Positions 36,029 through 36,417 of a stretch of DNA of 36,417 nucleotides are shown piece after piece. The translations under genes and the position numbers were made by a program. Numbering within the stretch: the first letter of the stretch is position 1; the number at the start of each line of letters is the position of its first letter. The notes beneath the pieces are model-generated. The model searched no databases. It saw nothing but the letters and a program-made list of their open reading frames with translations, and was not told where the DNA came from. Source of the stretch: Hydrogenophaga sp. (GTDB taxonomy: Bacteria; Pseudomonadota; Gammaproteobacteria; Burkholderiales; Burkholderiaceae_C); NCBI RefSeq assembly GCF_026125825.1, contig NZ_JAHCKK010000047.1, positions 1 to 36,417 of the forward strand, in the 5' to 3' direction.

Positions 36029-36034
36029 ACCTCA

Positions 36035-36203
36035 TATGGGAGCGGGGTCCGGCGTGTGCTGCGCGGGCTTCGTCAACTTGGCGAGCAGGGCAACATCCAC
36101 TCGCTCTCCACCACCGTAGGCGCCGACCGGCGCTTCGGCGACAAGCTGGTTCTGGCCGTGGGCAGCGGCCTCGCTCACGAACGCCAGCACACCGGCGACA
36201 ACG
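36035..36203 (+). pseudogene. Autotransporter-type barrel domain remnant
   Basis: In frame from 36035, the sequence reads LRQLGEQGNIHSLSTTVGAD, RRFGDKLVLAVGSGLAHERQ and HTGDNG. This matches the strand pattern (vGaDyrfgdkLvlGaglGy ... tdiGDNGs) of autotransporter or hypothetical barrel domains. The match stops abruptly after GDNG, where the frame becomes unrelated. No start or signal is present, so this is a fragment. From 36204 to 36417 I see no feature I can support. Confidence 0.45.
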
Positions 36204-36417
36204 GACACGCAACAGAGGCGACAGCTCCTCGCCGAGCGTCTCTGCTGGGGCCTGGTCTACCCATCACCGAGCTACGCTAGAGGGCTGTGATCGACTTCAT
36301 TCCACCTTCGAGGCCAGGGCAGGAGCCTTCAATCGCAAGTGGAGCAGTTGGAAAACTGCAGATGGCTGTTGTGATGCCCGTGCGGCCTACGGCAGGCGGC
36401 TGCTGATGTCCGCTACG

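Overview
The window looks like the chromosome of a Comamonadaceae-type betaproteobacterium (Burkholderiales; Hydrogenophaga, Acidovorax and relatives). This is inferred from the high GC coding bias, the pyrG-kdsA-eno-ftsB gene order, the DUF455 / gamma-carbonic-anhydrase / Hsp33 neighbourhood and the DbpA-type helicase. Both edges (about 1-3480 and 34600-36417) are visibly less GC-rich and hold broken genes, so a stable core is flanked by accessory or decaying DNA.

Layout. 1-553: no intact gene; nested inverted repeats and a decayed IS30-type transposase fragment. 554-2961 (minus): a short ORF pair in two frames, a radical SAM/SPASM-like protein and a GT4 glycosyltransferase. 2962-3489: no intact gene, but a frameshifted NYN-domain remnant. 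3490-4576 (plus): two-repeat tautomerase, cupin and a small membrane protein. 4625-7721 (minus): Met-rich lipoprotein, then a response regulator and a 7TM sensor kinase that overlap. 7946-10036 (plus): a 696-aa lipoprotein closed by strong hairpins. 10140-10544 (minus): DUF3597 protein. 10737-19049 (plus): a complete kdp high-affinity K+ uptake operon with its KdpDE sensor system and three additional very small ORFs. 19113-22274 (minus): tungstate/molybdate-type ABC transporter with two binding proteins, divergent from its probable regulator at 22398. 23575-25382 (minus): YdjA-like nitroreductase and coaBC. 25497-30572 (plus): pyrG, kdsA, eno, ftsB and a NadR-like P-loop protein. 30667-32217 (minus): hslO and a gamma-carbonic-anhydrase-like protein. 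32256-34597 (plus): DUF455 protein and dbpA. 34886-36028 (plus): small membrane protein and an outer-membrane barrel. 36035-36417: an autotransporter-barrel remnant, then nothing recognisable.

How the genes work together. The kdp block is one coupled unit (ATGA overlaps at several junctions) preceded by evenly phased CTTG(A) half-sites suited to an OmpR-family regulator such as KdpE. The tup block pairs one permease and one ATPase with both a TupA-type and a ModA-type binding protein. Its divergent regulator joins a ModE-like DNA-binding head to a binding-protein-like sensor domain. The core genes cover CTP synthesis, KDO for LPS, glycolysis, division and CoA synthesis.

The least explained pieces are the short-ORF/radical SAM/glycosyltransferase cassette, the small kdp ORFs, the double-binding-protein oxyanion locus and the two-component system facing the large lipoprotein across an 18-bp dyad. 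No tRNA, rRNA, CRISPR array, intact insertion sequence or phage module was seen. All family calls come from reading motifs by eye; no searches were run.
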